From Pseudomonas cyclaminis (GTDB lineage Bacteria; Pseudomonadota; Gammaproteobacteria; Pseudomonadales; Pseudomonadaceae), in the NCBI RefSeq assembly GCF_015163715.1, contig NZ_JADDUM010000069.1:1-55532 (forward strand): a DNA stretch of 55,532 nucleotides, written 5' to 3'. The notes under the pieces were generated by a model. That model searched no databases. It was not told the origin of the DNA and saw only the letters and a program-made list of their open reading frames with translations. The translations under genes were made by a program, and so were the position numbers. Shown here in pieces: positions 8,057 to 18,633 of this stretch. Positions within the stretch are counted from its first letter, which is position 1; each line of letters starts with the position of its first letter.

Positions 8057-9423
8057 ACCAACCCCCTAACCGGCGCATTTTGCTGATCGACGATACCCCG
8101 TCGATCCACGACGATTTCCGCAAGATCCTGATGCCCACCGGTGAATCAAACCAGGCGCTGGATGATATGGAGTCGGCACTGTTCGGCGACACCAGCAAAC
8201 CCACGGTACAACCCTTTGAGCTGCACTCGGCCTATGGCGGAGAGGAAGGCCTGCGGTTGCTCACCACCGCCATGGCAGAAACGCGGCCCTATGCCCTGGC
8301 GTTCGTGGACATGCGCATGCCCCAAGGGTGGGACGGGGCCAAGACCATCGAAGAGTTGTGGAAAGTCGACCCTGGCCTGCAAGTGGTGGTGTGCACCGCG
8401 TATTCGGATTATTCCTGGGATGACCTGCTGTATCGCCTGCACGGCTATGATCGTTTGCTGATCCTGAAAAAACCGTTCGACAACATCGAAGTCCAACAGA
8501 TGGCCAATACCCTGGCCAACAAATGGGACATGGCCCGCCGCGCCTCACTGCAAACCGCCCACTTGGAGCAATTGGTGGAACAGCGCACCCAGGCGCTGCA
8601 AGTGGAAATCGACGAGCGCAAGCAACTGGAAAGCCAATTGGTACAGTCGGAAAAGCTCGCATCCCTGGGGCAGTTGGCCGCGGGCGTGGCCCATGAGATC
8701 AATAACCCGGTGGGTTTCATTTCGTCCAACCTCAGCACCCTCGACGGCTACTTCAACCAGTTGCAACAGATGCTGGAGGCTTACCGACAGGCCGAAGACA
8801 ACCTCGCGCAGGGTGAACAGCTCCGAGCACTGCGCAACGAGCTGGAGCTGGATTTCCTCAAGGAAGATATTCCCTTGTTGATCAGGGAGTCCAAGGAAGG
8901 CATCGGGCGCGTGGTGCAAATCGTCAAGGACCTGAAGAATTTCTCGCGGGTCGACAATGACCAGACCTGGCAATTTGCAAACCTGCAGCAGGGCATCGAC
9001 TCCACGCTGAACATCGTCGCCAGCGAGCTCAAGTACAAAGCGGATGTGATAAAGCACTATGCGCCATTGCCGGAAATCGAATGCCTGGCATCACAACTCA
9101 ACCAGGTGGTGATGAACCTGGTAATCAACGCCGCGCAAGCCATGGGGCCGGAGCGCGGCACCATTACCATCAGCAATGGGGTGGAAGGCGAGAATGTGTG
9201 GCTGGAGGTGGCGGACGACGGCTGCGGGATTGCCCCGGAGGCCATGCAGAAAATCTTCGATCCGTTTTTCACCACCAAACCGGTCGGCGAAGGCACAGGG
9301 CTGGGGCTGTCACTCTCCTACGGCATCGTCAAGAAACACCATGGCGATATCTCGGTGAGCAGCGAGCTGGGCCAAGGCACGCGATTTCGCGTGGTGCTGC
9401 CGATTCGGCAGACGGCGGCGTAG
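8053..9423 (+). CDS. response regulator-histidine kinase hybrid (REC N-terminal)
   Basis: A 456-residue soluble protein with REC first and kinase second. The REC domain (about 8-150) has the acidic pair in LLIDDT and D86 in VDMRMPQGWDG, nearly the same as the REC of the GGDEF-EAL regulator at 3380. A coiled coil (about 165-200) leads to a HisKA box with H214 in GVAHEINNP, then HATPase_c with NLVINAAQA, DDGCGI, FFTTK and GTGLGLS. No transmembrane segment is seen. It is probably phosphorylated by the upstream kinase and passes the signal on, making a relay. The start overlaps the upstream kinase stop by 4 bp. A 10-bp stem (9413-9435) covers its stop codon. Confidence 0.88.
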   Translation: MNQPPNRRILLIDDTPSIHDDFRKILMPTGESNQALDDMESALFGDTSKPTVQPFELHSAYGGEEGLRLLTTAMAETRPYALAFVDMRMPQGWDGAKTIEELWKVDPGLQVVVCTAYSDYSWDDLLYRLHGYDRLLILKKPFDNIEVQQMANTLANKWDMARRASLQTAHLEQLVEQRTQALQVEIDERKQLESQLVQSEKLASLGQLAAGVAHEINNPVGFISSNLSTLDGYFNQLQQMLEAYRQAEDNLAQGEQLRALRNELELDFLKEDIPLLIRESKEGIGRVVQIVKDLKNFSRVDNDQTWQFANLQQGIDSTLNIVASELKYKADVIKHYAPLPEIECLASQLNQVVMNLVINAAQAMGPERGTITISNGVEGENVWLEVADDGCGIAPEAMQKIFDPFFTTKPVGEGTGLGLSLSYGIVKKHHGDISVSSELGQGTRFRVVLPIRQTAA

Positions 9424-9435
9424 GGTACGCCGCCG
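9413..9435 (+). terminator. stem-loop over the stop codon of the REC-kinase gene
   Basis: CGGCGGCGTA (9413-9422) and TACGCCGCCG (9426-9435) form a perfect 10-bp stem with a GGG loop. The stem covers the TAG stop at 9421-9423. No T tract follows, so it may act as a barrier to RNA decay or as a weak end signal between this gene and the convergent rpmE2. Confidence 0.4.
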
Positions 9436-9443
9436 CATCATGC

Positions 9444-9716
9444 TCATTCCTCGGATTTTTTCGGACTCGACCCAAACGCCGCAAAGCGCTTGTTGAACCC
9501 GGCAATCCGGCCTTCCACCTGGGTCTTGCGCTGCTGGCCGGTGTAGATCGGGTGGGATGCGCTGGACACGTCCAACGGGATGTACGGGTAGGTGTTGCCG
9601 TCGCTGTGTTGATGGGTGCGATCGCTGTCGGCGGTGGAGCCGATCAGGAAGAACACGTCGGCAGCGGTGTCGTGGAACAGCACAGTGCGGTAGTCGGGAT
9701 GGATACCAGCTTTCAT
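9444..9716 (-). CDS. rpmE2: 50S ribosomal protein L31 type B (zinc-independent paralogue)
   Basis: A 90-residue protein. It starts [10 protein letters not shown] and contains [21 protein letters not shown] and the [12 protein letters not shown] block typical of the YkgM/RpmE2 form. It has no cysteines, so it lacks the zinc-binding C+ motif of ordinary L31. Such paralogues replace zinc-bound L31 on ribosomes during zinc shortage and free zinc for other uses. The start at 9716 excludes a 21-residue non-conserved extension. A Zur-like palindrome lies 35-47 bp upstream (9751-9763), which fits control by zinc. Confidence 0.93.
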   Translation of the reverse strand: MKAGIHPDYRTVLFHDTAADVFFLIGSTADSDRTHQHSDGNTYPYIPLDVSSASHPIYTGQQRKTQVEGRIAGFNKRFAAFGSSPKKSEE

Positions 9717-9750
9717 GGGGCCTCCGGGGGCGTTTGGGTGTACCTGATGC

Positions 9751-9763
9751 GTTATACAGTAAC
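9751..9763 (-). promoter_or_regulatory. candidate Zur operator upstream of rpmE2
   Basis: GTTATACAGTAAC is palindromic at its ends and is followed by a further ATAAC (9764-9768). The same pattern, GTTATAnnGTAAC then ATAAC, occurs at 43201 before the ZnuD-like receptor. It resembles the Zur consensus half-sites GTTATA/TATAAC. It is 35-47 bp before the rpmE2 start, a normal place for a repressor site. Confidence 0.65.
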
Positions 9764-9974
9764 ATAACAAAACACCCAAACGAGAACCTTTTTCAACAAG
9801 GGCTGAAAGCGCGCTACCGCACGCCTGTCCAACTCATCGACCCCGTGAACCTGTTATTTCTGACAGTAGACAGACACCTTCCCCTCCCTCGAAACTCCTG
9901 GCAAGCAACACGGTTGCAGGCCGTTGGCGTGCTGATCGTGAAGATAAATCCTCTTTGTCCAAGGAACGGTCATC

Positions 9975-11606
9975 ATGTCCACACGTCGCGAGTTCCTTAC
10001 CTATGCCTCGCTGACCGCCCTGCTCACGTCCCTGGGCAAGGGTGCCCTGGCGGCCGATAGCGGCGACCAGGCCCGCGCTTTTTCCTTCGACGAGTTGATC
10101 GAACAGGCACAAGCCGATGCCTTGAAACCCTACCGCTATCCCAACACGAACGCGGACGCGCTGTTGGCGAAACTCGACTACGCCGCCCACGGGCAGATCC
10201 GCTTCAAACCCGAGTTAGCTCTATTTGCCAAGGGGCCGGGGCAATTTCCCGTGACCTTCTTTCATCTGGGCTCATTCTTTCGTACCCCGGTAAGGGTGTA
10301 TGCCGTGGACAAGGGCGTCGCCCGCGAGATCGTTTACGACCCCGCGAACTTCGACATGCCTGGCGACAGCCCGGCCCATGCCTTGCCCACTAACAGTGGA
10401 TTCGCCGGTTTTCGCATCCAGGAAAGCCGTTTGGGCAACCAGGCCAAACTCCCGTGGCAACAGAACGACTGGGTGGCCTTTCTTGGCGCGTCGTACTTCC
10501 GCGCTATCGGCGAGTTGTACCAATACGGTCTATCGGCACGTGCGATTGCCCTGGACGTGGCTCAGGCCGGCAAGGCCGAGGAATTTCCCGCTTTCACCCA
10601 CATCTGGTTCGAAGCGCCGAAAAACCTGCATGCCACGTCCATGACCCTCTATGCACGGCTCGACGGCCCCAGTATCTGCGGGGCCTACCGTTTCGTGATC
10701 AACCGCGCGCAGGGTGTGGTCATGGACGTCGACTGCACGTTCTTCCTGCGCAAAAACGTCGGTCGGCTGGGCATTGCACCGCTGACCTCGATGTTCTGGT
10801 TCAGTGAAACCGCCAAGCGAACCGCTGCCGACTGGCGCCCCGAAGTCCACGACAGCGACGGTCTGGCACTCTGGACCGGCAACGGCGAACGCATCTGGCG
10901 CCCCCTGAACAACCCGCCGCGCACTGTAGTTTCGGCGTTCAGCGACCATCAACCGAAGGGTTTCGGCCTGCTACAGCGTGACCGCAATTTTGACCACTAC
11001 CTGGACGGCGTAAATTATCAGCGCCGCCCCAGCCTATGGGTCGAACCGCTGGGCGACTGGGGCGAAGGCAGCGTACAACTGATGGAAAATGGCACCGATG
11101 ACGAGATCCACGACAATATCGTCGCCATGTGGGTACCTTCGGCCCCCGCCGAAGCGGGCAATCGCTATACGTTGCGCTATCGCCTGCACTGGCTGGCCCA
11201 GGAGCCTTACGCTGCGCCATTGGCAAAGTGCGTGGCCACGCGCCTGGGCAAAGGCGGCCAGCCAGGCCAGCCGCGTCCCGTGGGAGTGCGTAAATTTGTC
11301 GTCGAATTTCAAGGCACACCCTTGGAAAAACTTGCACCGGGCGTCAAGCCCGAGGCGGTGATCAGTTGTTCCAGAGGCGAGCTGGGTCTGGTCTTCACGG
11401 AAGCCGTGCCAGATGGCGTCGCCGGTCATTGGCGAGCACAGTTCGACTTGACCGTCGACGGCAAGGACCCGGTGGAGTTGCGCCTGTTCCTGCGCCTGGA
11501 CGGTCAACCGCTGTCGGAAACCTGGCTGTATCAATACCACCCCTTCCACTCGGACTCGACGGCAATCGGTGTCGCTTCAACCGCTGACAACAGCGATCGG
11601 CCATGA
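9975..11606 (+). CDS. opgD: glucan biosynthesis protein D (OpgD)
   Basis: A 543-residue periplasmic protein of the OpgG/OpgD family, which shapes osmoregulated periplasmic glucans. The N terminus is a Tat signal (S-T-R4-R5-E-F-L followed by a hydrophobic stretch and ALAAD), as expected for OpgD but not for OpgG. Family landmarks include FSFDELIEQAQ, HLGSFFRTPV, FAGFRIQ, FLGASYFRA and Y-G-L-S-A-R-A-I-A. The start ATG 9975 has GGAAC just upstream. The stop overlaps the start of the beta-glucosidase gene (ATGA), so the two are co-translated. opgC lies 7 kb away, and no opgG/opgH is in the window. Confidence 0.93.
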   Translation: MSTRREFLTYASLTALLTSLGKGALAADSGDQARAFSFDELIEQAQADALKPYRYPNTNADALLAKLDYAAHGQIRFKPELALFAKGPGQFPVTFFHLGSFFRTPVRVYAVDKGVAREIVYDPANFDMPGDSPAHALPTNSGFAGFRIQESRLGNQAKLPWQQNDWVAFLGASYFRAIGELYQYGLSARAIALDVAQAGKAEEFPAFTHIWFEAPKNLHATSMTLYARLDGPSICGAYRFVINRAQGVVMDVDCTFFLRKNVGRLGIAPLTSMFWFSETAKRTAADWRPEVHDSDGLALWTGNGERIWRPLNNPPRTVVSAFSDHQPKGFGLLQRDRNFDHYLDGVNYQRRPSLWVEPLGDWGEGSVQLMENGTDDEIHDNIVAMWVPSAPAEAGNRYTLRYRLHWLAQEPYAAPLAKCVATRLGKGGQPGQPRPVGVRKFVVEFQGTPLEKLAPGVKPEAVISCSRGELGLVFTEAVPDGVAGHWRAQFDLTVDGKDPVELRLFLRLDGQPLSETWLYQYHPFHSDSTAIGVASTADNSDRP

Positions 11607-13865
11607 AGTTTTTTCAGCGATTGACGCTGCTTTGCATGATGCTCTGTGTCAGCACGGCGGCCCCGCAGGCCAATGCCCAGGAGCGGGTAGAAACCTTGCT
11701 GCAACAGATGACGCTCGAAGAAAAAGTCGGCCAACTCAACATGCTCGGTATCCAGGACACACCGACCGGCCCTGTCATCGACCAAGGCACACTGTCGCAT
11801 CTGCCCGAGGCACGGTCGGCTCGATCCTTGGCGCCTACGGTTTCGAGCAGACCGCGCGCTGCAGCAGCACCTCGTCACCCAATCGCGCCTGCAGATACCG
11901 CTGTTATTTGCATTCGATGTGATTCATGGCTTTCGAACCGTGTTTCCCGTGCCGCTGGCGGAAGCCTCGGCCTGGGACCCCGACCTGGCGCAGCGCACCG
12001 CTCGCGCAGCGGCCATTGAAGCGACGGCCAACGGCGTGCACTGGACCTTCGCGCCCATGGTCGACATCGCCCGCGACCCGCGCTGGGGCCGTGTGGTGGA
12101 AAGTAGCGGCGAAGATCCGTTTCTGGGCGCGGCGCTGGCCAGCGCCAAGGTACAGGGGTTCCACGGTGCAGGGCCGCACGACACCTCGTTCATGCTGACG
12201 ACCGCGAAACACTTCGTCACCTACGGCGCGGCCGAAGGTGGGCGGGACTATAACGTCGCCGACGTGTCGGAACGCACCTTGCAGGAAGTGCACTTACCGC
12301 CTTTCCGAGCGGCAGTCGCTGCGGGCGTCGATGCAGTCATGCCCTCGTTCAACGAAATAGCCGGGACGCCCCTGCACAGCAACACGGCATTGTTGACCGG
12401 CGTGCTGCGCAATCAATGGCGATTTGCCGGCCTGATTGTCAGTGACTTCAACGCAATCTGGGAGTTGAGTCAGCACGGTATCGCGGACGCCCCCAACGAC
12501 ACGGCGCGGCTGGCCTTCAACGCCGGCGTGGACGTCGACATGGCAAGCCAGATGTACCGTCGATACCTGCCGACGCTGGTGCGCAATGGCCAGATTCCCA
12601 TGGCAGCCCTGGACGCAGCGGTGCGCCGCGTGCTCCAGACCAAAGAGCGCCTGGGCCTGTTCGATGACCCTTTGCGCTACAGCAATGAGGCACGGCAGCA
12701 AGCCAATACCCTGACGCCGCAGCACCGTGCCCTGGCCCGGGAAGCTGCGCAGAAATCCATTGTGCTGCTGAAAAACAACGACGCGCTGCTGCCCCTGCCC
12801 AAGCACCTGCGCAACGTGCTGGTGGTCGGTAGCCTGGCCACGGATGCCGAAGCCACTATCGGCCCCTGGGCCACGGCGGCTCATCCTGAAGATTCGGTCA
12901 CCGTCTTGCAGGGCATCCGCCAGGCCGTCTCCCCCGACACGAAGGTGGTTTACCTGGCCGGCGCATCGCCCATCAGCAACGCGCTTGATGACCTCGCAGA
13001 AGTCCAGCAGGCCGCCCAACAAGCCGAGGTGGTGATCGCGGTGCTTGGCGAGCGCGCAGATCAGAGCGGCGAAGCCCGCAGTCGCACGGACCTGGGCCTG
13101 CCGGGTGCCCAGGACATGTTGCTGCGTGCCCTGCTGGACACCGGCAAGCCCGTGGTCATCGTGCTGATGAATGGTCGCCCGCTCGTGTTCTCACGGACCG
13201 TGCGCCAGGCGCCGGTGCTTCTGGAAACCTGGTTCCTGGGCAGTGAAATGGGCAACGCCGTGGCCGATGTCCTGTTCGGTGACATCAACCCCAGCGGCAA
13301 ACTGCCGGTCACCTTCCCCCGTAACGTTGGGCAGATCCCGCTCTACTACGCACACAAAAACACCGGCCGCCCGTCCACTGGTGCGGGCGGTTATGAGTCC
13401 GGCTATATCGATGAGCTATGGACGCCGCTGTATCCCTTCGGTTTCGGCCTGAGCTATACCTCGTTCAGCTATAGCACGCCTCGGATCACGGCCGAGCGGC
13501 TGGCATCCACCGAGTCCGTGACCGTGCAAGTGAGCGTCACCAATACCGGCCAGCGCGCCGGCGATGAAATCGTCCAGCTGTACCTGCGTGACGATGTCGC
13601 CAGCGTGACCCGTCCGGTCCGCCAACTGCGCGGCTTTCGCAAAATTCACTTGGCGCCCGGAGAGACGCGCAGCGTGAATTTCAACCTTGGCCCACAGGAC
13701 TTCGCGCTGTTCAATCAACAGTTTTCTTCGGTAATAGAGGCCGGCACCTTCACCGTCTTCGTCGGCGGCGACTCAACCACCACGCTTCAGACTCGATTCG
13801 AGGTCACGGACAGCCGCGAACTCTCTGCCTCGGGCCAATCCGAGCGCCCTACACGCGATCGCTGA
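11603..13865 (+). pseudogene. bglX: periplasmic GH3 beta-glucosidase (BglX-like), two frameshifts
   Basis: Repaired, this encodes about 754 residues, close to the usual BglX length. There is a signal peptide (to about ANA, residue 25), then the GH3 barrel with MTLEEKVGQLNML, FAFDVIHGFRTVFP, FAPMVDIARDPRWGR, E-S-S-G-E-D and a catalytic-Asp region LIVSDFNAI, then the GH3 C-terminal domain (KSIVLLKNN) and a fibronectin-III-like tail. Two single-base losses break it: near 11808-11811 (CCCGA/GGCACG, giving GTVGSILGAYG in the next frame) and near 11854-11857 (ACCGCGCG/CTGCAG, giving LQQHLVTQSRL). Both fit loss of one base from a G or C run. It probably cleaves beta-linked glucose units; the overlap with opgD suggests OPG glucans or their fragments as substrate. 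Confidence 0.85.
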
Positions 13866-13945
13866 ATACAACTATGGGTTGTCCGGGCTTTCTTTAGCGG
13901 CGCAGAATGCCCCATCGACCTCAGAGTCCGAACCAAGGAAACCGT

Positions 13946-15564
13946 ATGAGCCTGTCCTTGCTAAGCCGCTACGCCTTTTTTGCTGTGTGCGTCATTTTTA
14001 CCCTCGCCAGCCTCCCCTTTATCGAACATGAATGGCTATGGCCCGTCACCCTGGTCACCGGCGTGCTGAGCCTGATCGGCATTTTCGACCTGCTGCAAAG
14101 CCCCCACGCGGTGCGCCGCAACTACCCGATCCTGGGCAATATCCGTTATTTGGTGGAAGCCATTCGCCCGGAAATCCGCCAGTACCTGCTCGAATCCGAC
14201 AGCGACGCCCTGCCCTTCTCGCGCTCGCAACGCTCGCTGGTGTACTCCCGCGCCAAGAACGAAACCGCCGACAAACCCTTCGGCACCTTGATCGACGTAT
14301 ACCAGTCGGGCTTCGAATTCATCGGCCACTCCATGCGCCCGGCGCCGCTGAGTGATCCCAGCGCGTTTCGTGTGATGGTCGGCGGCCCGCAATGCACACA
14401 GCCGTACTCGGCGTCGGTGTTCAATATCTCGGCGATGAGTTTTGGCTCGCTGAGCGCCAACGCCATTCGGGCGCTCAACCACGGCGCCAAGCTGGGCAAC
14501 TTTGCCCACGACACCGGCGAAGGCAGCATCAGCCCCTATCACCGTGAAAACGGCGGCGACCTGACCTGGGAACTGGGCAGTGGCTACTTTGGCTGTCGCA
14601 CCAGCGATGGCCGTTTCGACCCGGAACGCTTCGCCGTGCAGGCGCAGAACCCGCAAGTGCGCATGATCGAAATCAAGATGAGCCAGGGCGCCAAACCCGG
14701 CCATGGCGGGATCCTGCCCAAGCACAAAGTGACCAAGGAAATCGCCGAAACCCGTGGCATCCTGATGGGCGAAGACTGCGTCTCACCGTCGCGCCACAGC
14801 GCGTTTTCCACTCCGATCGAACTGATGCAGTTCATCGCCCAGCTGCGCGAACTGTCCGGCGGCAAACCGGTGGGTTTCAAGTTCTGCCTGGGCCATCCGT
14901 GGGAATTCATGGGCATCGCCAAGGCCATGTTGGAGACCGGCATCCTGCCCGACTTTATCGTGGTCGACGGCAAGGAAGGCGCACCGGCGCCGCCCCGGTG
15001 GAGTTCACCGACCATATTGGCGTGCCGCTGCGTGAGGGCCTGCTGTTTGTGCACAACACCCTGGTGGGCCTGAACCTGCGCGACAAGATCAAGCTCGGCG
15101 CCAGCGGCAAGATCGTCAGCGCCTTCGACATCGCCAGCGTCCTGGCCATCGGTGCCGACTGGGCCAACTCGGCGCGGGGCTTTATGTTCGCCATCGGCTG
15201 CATCCAGTCGCAGAGCTGCCACACCAACAAATGCCCGACCGGCGTCGCCACCCAGGACCCATTGCGCCAACGCGCCCTGGTGGTGCCGGACAAAGCCCAG
15301 CGCGTGTTCAACTTCCACCGCAACACCCTCAAGGCGTTGGCAGAAATGCTCGCGGCGGCGGGCCTGGATCATCCATCGCAACTGTCGGCCAAGCATTTGG
15401 TGCGACGCATGTCGGCGACCGAGATCAAGCTGTTCTCGCAGTTGCATGTGTTCCTCAAGCCAGGGGAATTGCTGACGGGCGAGGTGAACGGCGAGTTCTA
15501 TTCGCGTATGTGGCAGATGGCGCGGGCGGACAGTTTTGAGCCCCACGAGATCATCGCGGCTTAA
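13946..15564 (+). pseudogene. FMN-binding glutamate synthase family protein, one frameshift
   Basis: Repaired length is about 539 residues. Two hydrophobic N-terminal segments (about 5-45) precede a domain like the central FMN barrel of glutamate synthase: NISAMSFGSLSANAI, NTGEGS-like HDTGEGSISPYH, K-M-S-Q-G-A-K-P-G-H-G-G and L-P-K-H-K-V. Near the C terminus are C-I-Q-S-Q-S-C-H-T-N-K-C-P-T-G-V and ATQDP. The frame breaks near 14980-14985: GGC GGC ACC is expected for VDGKEGGTGAAP, but one G is missing. It lacks the amidotransferase domain, so it is not a full GltB; the true reaction of this stand-alone family is not settled. ATG 13946 follows AAGGAA. Its end overlaps the convergent gtrC-like gene by 14 bp. 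Confidence 0.83.
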
Positions 15565-17056
15565 TTTGGAAATCCCTGTCGGGATTTTCGCCGGGCTGTT
15601 TTTTCATGACGATGTATCCGTCCCCACCCTCCACGTAAATGGCGTAGAACAGACTATCGACGACGGGGCGGGCATCGCGCCCCAGTCGTACGCCGGCCGA
15701 ATGTTCATGGCTGGCTTGCACCACGTTCGTGATCCCGACCCTGGCCAATGCTTCCGGTAAAATCAGAAAGTTGGCCGCCAACAGATAAGGCATGCTCGGC
15801 ATGATCGAAACGGTGCCGGCAGAGGCGGGCAACCAGTAATCCTGGGCACTGGCGTTGAAGTAAAAAACCCCTACCGACGCCAACGCCGGGGAAGAACTGA
15901 TGGAGTAGGCCAACTGCGTCATCACACTGGTTTCCAACGTTTTCTTTAAACTTAGAACCCGTCCGTAACTATAGGAAATAGACACCAGCACAACGATGGG
16001 CAACACCAACAGTATTGTCAGATGTCGATGCAGCAACTTAAGCGACTGATGTATCACCAGCAACATAAAAACCAAAAGAGGTCCGGCTCCCAACATGGCC
16101 CTTGAATCACTGTTTTCATGGAAAAAAACCAGCATGATGCCCGGAACGCAAATGACCAGCAGCGGAATGATCGACACATAAGCCAGGCTCATCATGACCT
16201 TGCTGGAAGCCTTCGACCTGTCACGCAATGCCAGCCAACCCGCCCATATAAACCCCAACACAAACAATATCGCCATCCCCGCGAACAGCCATGCACTGCC
16301 ACCTGTGTAGAGCGGGCGAATTCGCTCTTCAGCATTCTCCAGACGCTGAAAGACGATAAATAACCAACCGTCACTCCACCCCAGAAGCCCCTGGCGTTCC
16401 TTGCCCATGAACGGAATCACAGCCCATAGATAAAACAGCGCCGCCGCGGCGGCTTGAGTCAACTGTCCACCTGCCAATGCCGCCAAGTCGCGGGTTGTTT
16501 TTTTATGGATAATCGCTCTATACAACTCGATACAGCACAACCCGACAAACACATTGAGCAGAGGCTGATAAATACACAGCGCGCAGCAGAGCAGTAGCAT
16601 GCCACCGCCCCACTCGATGGCTTTTCTTTCGCACTTGAGCGTGATCGCAAATATCACCAGCGCCACCCCGACAGTGATCACCGGCCCGTCGTACTTATAA
16701 GCAAGGTCGCTCAGAAACAAGGGGCTGAAGAACATCGGCAACACCACCGATGAGGAACATAGATTCACGTTGTAAAAATAATGAAAGGCCAGTTTTCTCA
16801 AGGCAAATGCCATGACCACGCACGCCATCAGCAATCCCAGCGGGAACATATCTGGCGCGCCATTTGACATAGACAGGGCATGATAAAAACCATCAATTAA
16901 AAAACGCCCTTCAGCACGCCACGACGCATACCCGTACGCTGCTCGAAAACTGTCCTCCACGTAAAAATAGTCGGCCAGGATCAGCGGAAACACATAGACC
17001 AGCACGGCCACTAAAAAAAATACCAGGCTCTCTTTACTCGACCATTCAGCCGTCAT
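15551..17056 (-). CDS. GtrC-like membrane glucosyltransferase (Glucos_trans_II type)
   Basis: A 501-residue protein with about ten or more transmembrane segments. The N-terminal part, with [17 protein letters not shown], fits the acidic pair used by GtrII-type enzymes that take glucose from undecaprenyl phosphate. Such proteins add glucose to the O-antigen in the periplasm and define the serotype. The start ATG 17056 ([10 protein letters not shown]) overlaps the gtrB-like gene by 11 bp; a longer upstream reading frame is only its shadow. This third gene of a gtr cluster is usually strain-specific. Its AT content is higher than that of neighbouring genes, which hints at horizontal acquisition. 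Confidence 0.8.
   Translation of the reverse strand: MTAEWSSKESLVFFLVAVLVYVFPLILADYFYVEDSFRAAYGYASWRAEGRFLIDGFYHALSMSNGAPDMFPLGLLMACVVMAFALRKLAFHYFYNVNLCSSSVVLPMFFSPLFLSDLAYKYDGPVITVGVALVIFAITLKCERKAIEWGGGMLLLCCALCIYQPLLNVFVGLCCIELYRAIIHKKTTRDLAALAGGQLTQAAAAALFYLWAVIPFMGKERQGLLGWSDGWLFIVFQRLENAEERIRPLYTGGSAWLFAGMAILFVLGFIWAGWLALRDRSKASSKVMMSLAYVSIIPLLVICVPGIMLVFFHENSDSRAMLGAGPLLVFMLLVIHQSLKLLHRHLTILLVLPIVVLVSISYSYGRVLSLKKTLETSVMTQLAYSISSSPALASVGVFYFNASAQDYWLPASAGTVSIMPSMPYLLAANFLILPEALARVGITNVVQASHEHSAGVRLGRDARPVVDSLFYAIYVEGGDGYIVMKKQPGENPDRDFQIKPR
15570..15588 (+). terminator. intrinsic terminator after the FMN glutamate-synthase-like gene
   Basis: AAATCCC (15570-15576), a TGTC loop and GGGATTT (15581-15587) followed by one further T form a short stem with a brief T run. 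It begins six bases after the TAA stop. It lies inside the last codons of the convergent membrane protein gene. Confidence 0.55.
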
Positions 17057-18038
17057 CACTCTGCTCCCCTGCGTCGCTGCGCGTCCGACGATCCGCTGCT
17101 TCGGGCGCATGCCCCTGGCGACTGACCATGTCTTTAACCACATACCGGGGCCGATGCTTGGCCTCCATATAAATCCGCCCCACATACTCCCCCAATATCC
17201 CAATCCCAATCAGTTGCACCCCGCCCAGAAACAAAATCGCCGTCATCAATGACGGATACCCCGGCACGTCATTGCCGAACAGCACCTTGTCCAGCACCAG
17301 GTACCCGGCATACACCAGCGCCAGCAATGAGATGCACCCGCCGACATAGCTCCATAACCGCAGCGGCAAAGTGCTGAAGGAGGTGATGCCGTCCAGGGCC
17401 AGGTTCCACAATTTCCACGCGTTGAACTTGCTCTGGCCGACGCTGCGCGGGGCGCGGTCGTACTCGACGATGGCCACGCTGAAACCGGCCCAGGACAGCA
17501 CGCCTTTCATGAACAGTTGCTGTTCGGGCAGGGCCTTGATCACGTCCACCACCTTGCGGTCCATCAGTCGGAAGTCGCCGACGTTTTCTTCGATATGGGT
17601 GTAGGAAATGCGACTGAGCAGGTGATAGAACAGCGACGCACTGTGGCGTTTGAGATAGCCATCGCTGGCACGGTCTCGGCGTTTGGCCAGCACCACATCG
17701 GCGCCTTTTTGCCATTCGGCCAGCAACTGCGGGATGACGTCTATCGGGTCCTGCAAGTCCACGTCGATCGGCACCACGGCGTCTCCCGTGGCGTATTCGA
17801 GCCCGGCGAATAACGCGGCCTCCTTGCCAAAGTTGCGCGAGAAGTTGATCAGCATCACGTCGCGGTCAGCCACGGCAATGGCCCTGGCATGTTCGGCAGT
17901 GCGGTCGGTGCTGCCGTCGTTGATGAACACGATCTCGACGCTGTGGGCGCACAAACCCGGTTCGTGGCGAATGGCGCGGTAAAACCGGTCGACGCTCTGC
18001 TCCTCATTAAACAGGGGCACCACCAGCGAAAACCTCAT
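17046..18038 (-). CDS. gtrB: bactoprenol glucosyl transferase (GtrB-like, GT2)
   Basis: A 330-residue membrane-anchored GT2 enzyme. The nucleotide-binding N terminus has VVPLFNEE and [10 protein letters not shown]; the metal-binding D92-V-D94 sits in [11 protein letters not shown] and the [11 protein letters not shown] block follow. Two transmembrane segments lie at about 230-255 and 265-290. GtrB loads glucose from UDP-glucose onto undecaprenyl phosphate on the cytoplasmic side. It overlaps gtrA by 4 bp and the gtrC-like gene by 11 bp. DPM1/ArnC-like enzymes share this fold, but the neighbours favour GtrB. Confidence 0.88.
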   Translation of the reverse strand: MRFSLVVPLFNEEQSVDRFYRAIRHEPGLCAHSVEIVFINDGSTDRTAEHARAIAVADRDVMLINFSRNFGKEAALFAGLEYATGDAVVPIDVDLQDPIDVIPQLLAEWQKGADVVLAKRRDRASDGYLKRHSASLFYHLLSRISYTHIEENVGDFRLMDRKVVDVIKALPEQQLFMKGVLSWAGFSVAIVEYDRAPRSVGQSKFNAWKLWNLALDGITSFSTLPLRLWSYVGGCISLLALVYAGYLVLDKVLFGNDVPGYPSLMTAILFLGGVQLIGIGILGEYVGRIYMEAKHRPRYVVKDMVSRQGHAPEAADRRTRSDAGEQSDDG

Positions 18039-18409
18039 TGTTCACGCTCGCGAAACACCACCCAGCGCGACAGCAGGAAGCCGCACACCAGGCTGACCAG
18101 CGAAAACACCCCCACGGTGACGATGCCCGATACCCGCCAGCGGTCCCCCAACCCGCCCACGCCCAGGCTCAGGCCGCCCATGCACAGCATAAACAGCCCA
18201 TAGCGCGGCAACGACGCCGGCATGGCAAAGGTGTAGATCGCGTTCACATAAAAAGAGAAAGACGCCGCAATGCAAAACGCCAGGAAGTTGCTGAGGGCCT
18301 GGCTGAAGTCGAACGCCGTGCGCAATACAAAAAACAGCTGCCAGTGGATCACCGTGTTGGCGATACCTATGGCTGTGTAACTGGAGAACCCCTTCCACAG
18401 TCTGTTCAT
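18035..18409 (-). CDS. gtrA: GtrA family flippase-like protein
   Basis: A 124-residue protein with four predicted transmembrane helices, matching GtrA length. Landmarks are [13 protein letters not shown] in helix one, [18 protein letters not shown] in helix two, and the C-terminal RWVVFRE. GtrA is thought to flip undecaprenyl-phosphate-glucose to the periplasm. I chose ATG 18409 (MNRLWKGF); upstream codons are non-conserved and lack a good ribosome-binding site. It is first in the leftward gtrA-gtrB-gtrC set. The 224 bp to opgC hold the divergent promoters. Confidence 0.85.
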   Translation of the reverse strand: MNRLWKGFSSYTAIGIANTVIHWQLFFVLRTAFDFSQALSNFLAFCIAASFSFYVNAIYTFAMPASLPRYGLFMLCMGGLSLGVGGLGDRWRVSGIVTVGVFSLVSLVCGFLLSRWVVFREREQ

Positions 18410-18633
18410 TACGTCGTCCCGTTGCGGCTGTTGCCAGCAAGCCACGACGCCAATCGAACGTCTACTGTCAGAATTAACAGGTAGGGCGTGCGCGCAATTG
18501 AGACATTCAGTAATACCCAACCTTTGCAATTGCCTACAAATAACGCCAACCTGCGCCCGCCCGACGCACGGCGTACGACATAACCGCCGCTTGCCTGTCC
18601 TTAATAAACCTACTTGTTCAAGAGCCCGCTGCC

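Noticed and set aside
11603..12019. Short separate gene upstream of the beta-glucosidase
   Set aside because: Its first 70 residues are the true signal peptide and start of the GH3 enzyme; the rest is out-of-frame sequence after the first deletion.
14899..15564. Independent C-terminal gene after the FMN glutamate-synthase-like frame
   Set aside because: It continues the same conserved domain after a one-base loss; its apparent start lies within the first frame.
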